Assembly (NCBI GenBank): GCA_016946835.1
Contig: JACVTC010000047.1
Location: 183,501 to 247,500 of the forward strand
Length of the DNA stretch: 64,000 nt
DNA from: Neocallimastix lanati (nom. inval.)
Taxonomy: Eukaryota > Neocallimastigomycota > Neocallimastigomycetes > Neocallimastigales > Neocallimastigaceae
Direction of reading: 5' to 3'
Below are positions 58,701 to 64,000 of the stretch, in pieces; position 1 is the first letter of the stretch; each line of letters opens with the position of its first letter. The notes under the pieces were generated by a model. It ran no database searches, had not been told where the DNA came from, and saw nothing but the letters and a program-made list of their open reading frames with translations. A program made the translations under genes and the position numbers.

Positions 58701-60675
58701 ACTTTCTGCAAGAAATATTTCTGATTCAATTATAATATCTTCTCGTCCGTACAATCAAAAAAATGAAATTCTTTCTCAAGTCGCTTTAATGTTTGCCGCT
58801 CTTTTAATTGGTGGCTGTATCATTAGTTGCATGAACAAATTTGGACCATTAGTTGTACGCGAAAGAGTAAATCTCTTATTACAACAACTTCAAATTAATG
58901 GTGTCTACCGTATAAATTATTGGATTTCAACTCTTATTGCAGATTATTCTGTTAGCGTTTTAACTTGTATTTTAATTGTTATTGCAGGTATTATTGTCCA
59001 ATTCCAGCCATTATTAAACGTTTGGGTCATTCTCCTTGTCATAATTTCGGTCATCATCTGGTGTCTTCCAACAATTATTTACCAATACATTTGGAATTTT
59101 GTATTCAATAAGGAAGAAACGGCTTACTCTGTTATGTCAATGATTAATATTTATCCGGTTATTTTCGGTTACATTGTTTCATTTACTATTTGTACTATGG
59201 ATCGTATTGCTGAAAATATTATTGAAGATGACGTTCTCTATAACTATTATTATATAATTCTTAGTGTTGTTTTAACTGCATTATTTCCAGCTTATGGTAT
59301 TGTTTCTATTACTAATTCACTGTATACTATGCGTATTTATGAAACGTTATATCATTATAGGCTTAGTTTCGGAACGTTCTTTAAGTTTAGAAATGGTTTT
59401 CTTCCTGTTCTTATTACTCTTGTAGTACTCATTTTTGTTTACTTTATTCTTTGGGTTAGATGTGATATTAAAAGTCAAAATCTTACTGCTGACATTCGTC
59501 AATTTCCATCAAAGCTAAGAAGAAAGTATGAAGAACTTTTGGAAGAAGGGGATGAAGATGTTAATGATGAAGCAAAGTTTGCTTACAAACATCAAGATGA
59601 ACTACCAATTAGTGTTCTTCATCTCAGTAAGGAATATGATACCAGGGCTAAATTGAATGCTGAAGAAAAGAAGGAAATGTTGGAAAGAAGTCAAGAAAAT
59701 TTCGAATATGGTGATATCCATCCATCCATATTCAACAAAAAGAAGTTGGTGCAGACGGCTGTTCTTGATATCAATTTTACAGTGAGAGTTCGTGAATGTT
59801 TTGGTCTTTTAGGTCCAAATGGTGCTGGTAAGACAACAACGCTAAATATGATTACCTCTTCTATTTCACCAACTACTGGTAAAGTTTGTTTCTACGGTAA
59901 GGAAATTCATACTACTGCTTTAGGTGAACTTTCAATTGGTTACTGTCCACAAGTTAATATTCTCTGGAAACAATTAACTCTTCGTGAACATATTGAGCTC
60001 TTCCTCCGAATTCGTGGCTACAATAAAGCCGAAGCATCTGAATATGCTACCAAATTCATTAATGCCTGTGGATTAGAAGATCATCAAAATAAATCGACGA
60101 TTACTTTGAGTGGTGGAACCAAGCGTAAGCTCTCACTTTTAATTGCCATATGTGGTTATCCAAAACAAATTTTATTGGATGAACCAACGGCTGGTATGGA
60201 TCCATCGACACGTCGTTATGTCTGGAATGTCATTAATGATACTAAAAAGATTAATGAATCCGCCTTAATTTTAACGACTCATTCCATGGAAGAAGCTGAA
60301 AAACTTTGCGATCGTCTTGCAATTTTAATTAATGGTCGTTTAACATGTATTGGCGCACCAGAACATTTAAAAATGAAATTTGGTGAGGGTTATGTTCTTG
60401 AATTGCAAGCAAAGAATATTGATGAATTCCATAATGAAATTATTGAAAAAGCTAATCTTTTTAATAATAATAAGTATACTATAGAAAAATTTTCTGCTAA
60501 TCGTGTGAAATATGTAGTTTCAATGAAAAGTAACCTTGGTTATGTATTTAAAATAATGGAAGAATGTAAAGCTAATGGTTCAATTATCGATTATACCTTC
60601 AGTCAATGTTCATTAGAACAAATATTTATAAACTTTGCTAAAAAACAAATAACAGAAATAAAGAAAGAAAATTAA
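55136..60675 (+). CDS. ABC transporter, subfamily A, full length, 3 exons
   Basis: ABCA proteins are membrane transporters or lipid translocators driven by ATP; the substrate is unknown. Exons: 55136-55138 (the ATG alone, then GTAATTTTAC), 55313-55430, 55850-60675, total 4,947 nt, 1,648 residues, typical for the family. The N-terminus reads SQLKAMLRRNLLTKK and then a membrane segment, as in ABCA proteins. Membrane domain 1 has its large loop and about five helices (for example APLILIVTYLV). NBD1: Walker A GPNGAGKST (about residue 526), signature LSGGQKRK, Walker B IFLDEPTTGLDP, H-loop TTHYMDEAD. Membrane domain 2 follows. NBD2: GPNGAGKTT (about 1362), LSGGTKRK, ILLDEPTAGMDP, TTHSMEEAE. All ATPase motifs are intact, so both sites look competent. 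The start rests on frame joining; an internal start at the ATG in exon 2 is possible. Confidence 0.93.
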
Positions 60676-60703
60676 AAAATAGAAGCTATCCATTAGTCTT
60701 TTA

Positions 60704-60752
<49 letters not shown>

Positions 60753-60971
60753 CAAATTTAAGAAAATGAAAATAGAAATTAGAAAAAAAAAAAAAAGTCA
60801 GTATTTTTGTATTATATGGGAAAAAAAAAAGGGCTTAAAAAAATAAAAATAAAAATAAAAATAGTCAATAATCAGTAATAATATTAATATTTTTTTTTAA
60901 TATAATATTATATAATAGATAATTTATAATTATATATATAAATATTATCAATATTATCAATATTTTGAAGG

Positions 60972-61026
<55 letters not shown>

Positions 61027-61526
61027 ATTTTAATAACGCTTATAAGAAAAAAAAATTGAAAAAAAAAAAAAAAAGTCACTGAAATATATATTATAATGAA
61101 AAATTAAAGAATAGCAAATATAATCATATATATAATATAATATATATTCCTTTTATTGTTCATTATTTCATTAACTTATTCAATATTTTTTTATTATATA
61201 AAAATATTTTTCATATTTATTTATTTATTAATTTATATTATGATTATATATATATACACTTTTTTATATTAATTTCAATAAATGATAAAATGATTTATTA
61301 AAAATAATATATAAAATTAGTAATAAAAAAGCTTTTTTTTTTTTTTTTTTTTTTTTTCAATTAGATAAAATAATAATAAAGAGTTTCTAATCCTATCTTT
61401 TGTATATAAATTATATAGCATTTTTATTTATTAATCAATTTTTTTTTTAAATTTTCATTTATAATAATAATAATAATAATAATATAAAATATAATAAGAT
61501 ATAAATATGCAAATAAAAAATAAAAT

Positions 61527-61559
<33 letters not shown>

Positions 61560-63670
61560 CTTAAAAATAAAAATATAAGAATTAAAAAGGTAAAAATGAA
61601 TAATAAAATAAATAAATAAATATTTTTTACAATTTTTAAAATAATATATATTTTATGGTAAAAAGGTAAACAATCATACCTTTTTTTTTTTTTTTCTTCT
61701 TCTTCTTCTTCTTCTTCTTTTGTCAGATTTAAATCATTAAATCATTAGGTTTCATTAATATTTTATTATTAATTTATTTTAATTGAAGAAAATGACTCAG
61801 ATAAAATAAAATAATGAAAAGAAATCTCATAAGAAAATATTATATATGTTGATATTTTTTCTATATATTTTAAAAAAAAAAATTATTCAAAAGGAGATAA
61901 TAAATATTATGAAGATACATACTTATTAGTAAAAGTAATGTTATTAATAAAATACTTTTAAATATATGAATATTTTGTTTAATAAATTTACAAAAAAGAA
62001 AAAAGTCAAATATTACAATATTTTTCTATATGATATGATATGATGTACATTAATAATAATAAATTCATATACAATATTAATTACCTTATTTTCATATTTG
62101 CTTAGAGATTGTAATATTTATATATTTAAATGTACCATAATAATATATACTAGGTATTTTTTAAAAATTCAATAAGAAAAAATATGAAATATATATAATT
62201 TTAATATTTATAGATTCAATAAAATATATATATATATATATATATATAAATCTAACATTATGTCTCCAAATGAAATTGTAAAATTGATATTATTTTTATA
62301 TATTTATATATTTATTTATTATTTATTAGCTTCTTTAATATATATATGTGTATTATATAAAGGTAAAAATTATAAAATTACAATTAATTATATAATCAAC
62401 AAAATCAACAAGTTATTAATAAATTACAAAAAAAAAATAAAAAAAAAAAAAAAAGATAAAGAAAATTTTATTTTTTTATAATTATATATTTATATATATA
62501 AATATCAATATAAAAAAAATTCTTTAAATCAATATAATTTTTTTTTAAAAAAATATCTTTATATAAATTAATGGTTCATTAAATATGTATATATATTTTA
62601 ATTTATTAAATGAAATGTAATTATTAAAATTATTCAGATATTTTCATAAATAATCTCTTCCACTAGTACATTTTAAATAATAACAATAAGAAACAAATAA
62701 AAAAGTATAAATATATTTTATTCAGAATCAATAAATAATATAAAATAAAGTTTTAATTTAATAGTTTTATTTTATTTTATTTTATTTTTATTTTTTTTTA
62801 TATCTATTTTTTTTTTTAAAAAAAAGAAAAAGATTTTAATATGTTATAATATAAAATATTAAGGCATATGAAAATCATATAATAAATATTAAAATTTTTA
62901 TTAATATTTAAATATATTTGATTTATAATTATTTTTTTAATTATTTTAATTTTTTTATTTAATTTTATTATAATTATTATTTAATTATTATTTTTCGAAG
63001 TTAAAGATATTTTTTTTGGACAATTTTATTATCAAATAAAATTAATAATTAAATTGTTGAAATGATCCTATACATTACATGGACCTTGTACAACAATTAA
63101 CCATGTTTTTACTTTAAAAAAAAAACATAAAAAAATAAAGGATTTTAATAATAGTTTATTTACTTTTATTTGTTAACTTAAAAGTGTAATACCAGATACA
63201 CATTAAAAATTCTAGTTTATATTACCTTTATTGTTATATATATATATATATTTTTTTTATATATTTATATTTTGATATAATATTTTTTGATATATATATA
63301 TTTTTTTTCTATGATATACTATTTTTTTGATATATATATATTTATATATATAGATTTGTTATTGCTTTTCTTTTTATGTTATTTAGACAAACTATATTAC
63401 TTAAGCATTATCAACTTAATATTACTAAATAATAAACTAAACTGAACTAATTAATAAATATATGCTTTTTAATAAAATTCGTTTAATTAAATGATATTTA
63501 CTATTATAAAAAATACTTATAAAAATGTCAATCATGCTTTTAAAGTACTATTTTCTTTATATATTTTTTTTCATATTTATTTTTTTTTTATCATTATATT
63601 ATGGTTATTATAAAATATTTAATAATTTATAAGTTTATCTTTTTTTTCTTTTTTTTTTTTAAAAAAAAAA
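60676..63670. other. 3-kb AT-rich region without recognised genes
   Basis: Downstream of the ABC transporter. It holds TA and T runs at 60702-60752, a run of about 53 A at 60972-61024, AAT arrays near 61463-61482 and 61530-61557, a TTC array at about 61696-61719, and TA arrays near 62226-62247. A 73-codon frame at 62260-62481 (MSPNEIVKLI start, hydrophobic, Lys-rich end) is too composition-driven to call a gene. Confidence 0.6.
60972..61024 (+). repeat. homopolymer of about 53 A
   Basis: The longest single-base run in the window, about 300 bases after the ABC transporter stop. It is not flanked by any recognisable retrotransposed sequence. Confidence 0.9.
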
Positions 63671-63910
63671 AGCTTTGTATATATCTATATAAATACATAT
63701 GGCACCCTTCTTTTGCACAATACCATATATATTATTTATATATACTGTTAGTAAAACCTAAATTTGCTAGTCCGAGATATTATATAAATAATACTTACCA
63801 TGTAGAGCGAACTTCCAGATTAATTTATAGGGAAAACCTAGGGTAGGGTGAAAATAACCTATATAAATTAAAAAGGCGTTTGTAGGAAACATTAAGTATT
63901 AACCACCAGG
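63671..63910 (-). other. unassigned GC-richer island, possible minus-strand exons
   Basis: It stands out from 3 kb of plain A/T sequence. On the minus strand a 60-base segment 63858-63799 lies between a TATAG acceptor and a GTAAGTATT donor and is open in one frame (FHPTLGFPYKLIWKFALH). A second segment from 63744 follows a TACTAACAG acceptor and is open as YGIVQKKGAICIYIDIYKAF. The intron between them would be only 54 bases. This could be the end of a gene lying beyond the right edge or a transposon relic. I cannot identify it. Confidence 0.3.
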
Positions 63911-64000
63911 TTAAAATTGGAAAGACTGTAAGTAAACAAATTTCATTAAATAATTACAAAACATATAAATATTTTATATAAATTATTATTCATATTAAAT
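63911..64000. other. right edge, no feature seen
   Basis: AT-rich sequence continuing from the island; it may be intron or upstream exon of a gene beyond the window. Confidence 0.4.

Noticed and set aside
62260-62481. Small membrane-like protein of 73 residues
   Set aside because: Ile/Tyr/Leu then Lys composition is what TA-rich and A-rich DNA gives by chance; there is no family motif.
63790-63840. U1 snRNA-like start (ATACTTACC)
   Set aside because: The U1-70K loop and an Sm site are not present downstream; the motif is more simply the complement of a GTAAGT donor.

Overview
The window reads as nuclear DNA of an extremely AT-rich, intron-rich fungus, most probably an anaerobic gut fungus (Neocallimastigomycota). 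The reasons are inferential: 25-27 short GT-AG introns in a gene, AAT microsatellites and Asn-rich proteins, a phosphofructokinase-family protein with the glyoxalase-like N-terminal domain typical of fungal PFKs, a Ran GTPase, an ABCA transporter, and Copia, LINE and MULE elements. The code looks standard: TAA, TAG and TGA all serve as stops. A dictyostelid is the main alternative, but the intron density and the fungal PFK architecture argue against it.

Layout. 1-3399 (+): 3' part of an Asn-rich gene that runs off the left edge. 3930-15697 (-): a 26-exon gene for a 2,916-residue protein, about 1,900 disordered Asn-rich residues followed by about 1,000 residues of TPR repeats. 17689-24820 (-): a 28-exon gene for a 1,311-residue RhoGEF (DH-PH) with a RhoGAP-like C-terminal region. 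28615-33171 (+): a 12-exon PFK-family gene (1,047 residues) whose ATP-site motifs are degraded. 33687-34385 (-): an intronless GNAT acetyltransferase. 35151-36406 (+): the 8-exon Ran gene. 36700-54000: a block of transposons, made of a broken LINE with a Copia integrase relic inside it, a MULE with inverted repeats, a nearly intact young Copia element (45191-51681, LTRs differing at one base) and a second broken FLYWCH/MULE transposase. 55136-60675 (+): a full-length ABCA-type transporter. 60676-64000: mostly simple sequence, with a small GC-richer island near the right edge.

The gene models were made by hand from splice sites. The four long spliced models were tested by summing exon lengths, and each keeps one reading frame from start to stop (8,751, 3,936, 3,144 and 660 nt). 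The ABC model also closes (4,947 nt). One general result is that the longest pure AAT/ATT arrays (831-1141, 5302-5718, 21244-21927) are not coding: each lies inside an intron, with AAT on the sense strand. The genes show no operon-like organisation. RhoGEF and Ran are both small-GTPase functions, but nothing in the sequence links them.
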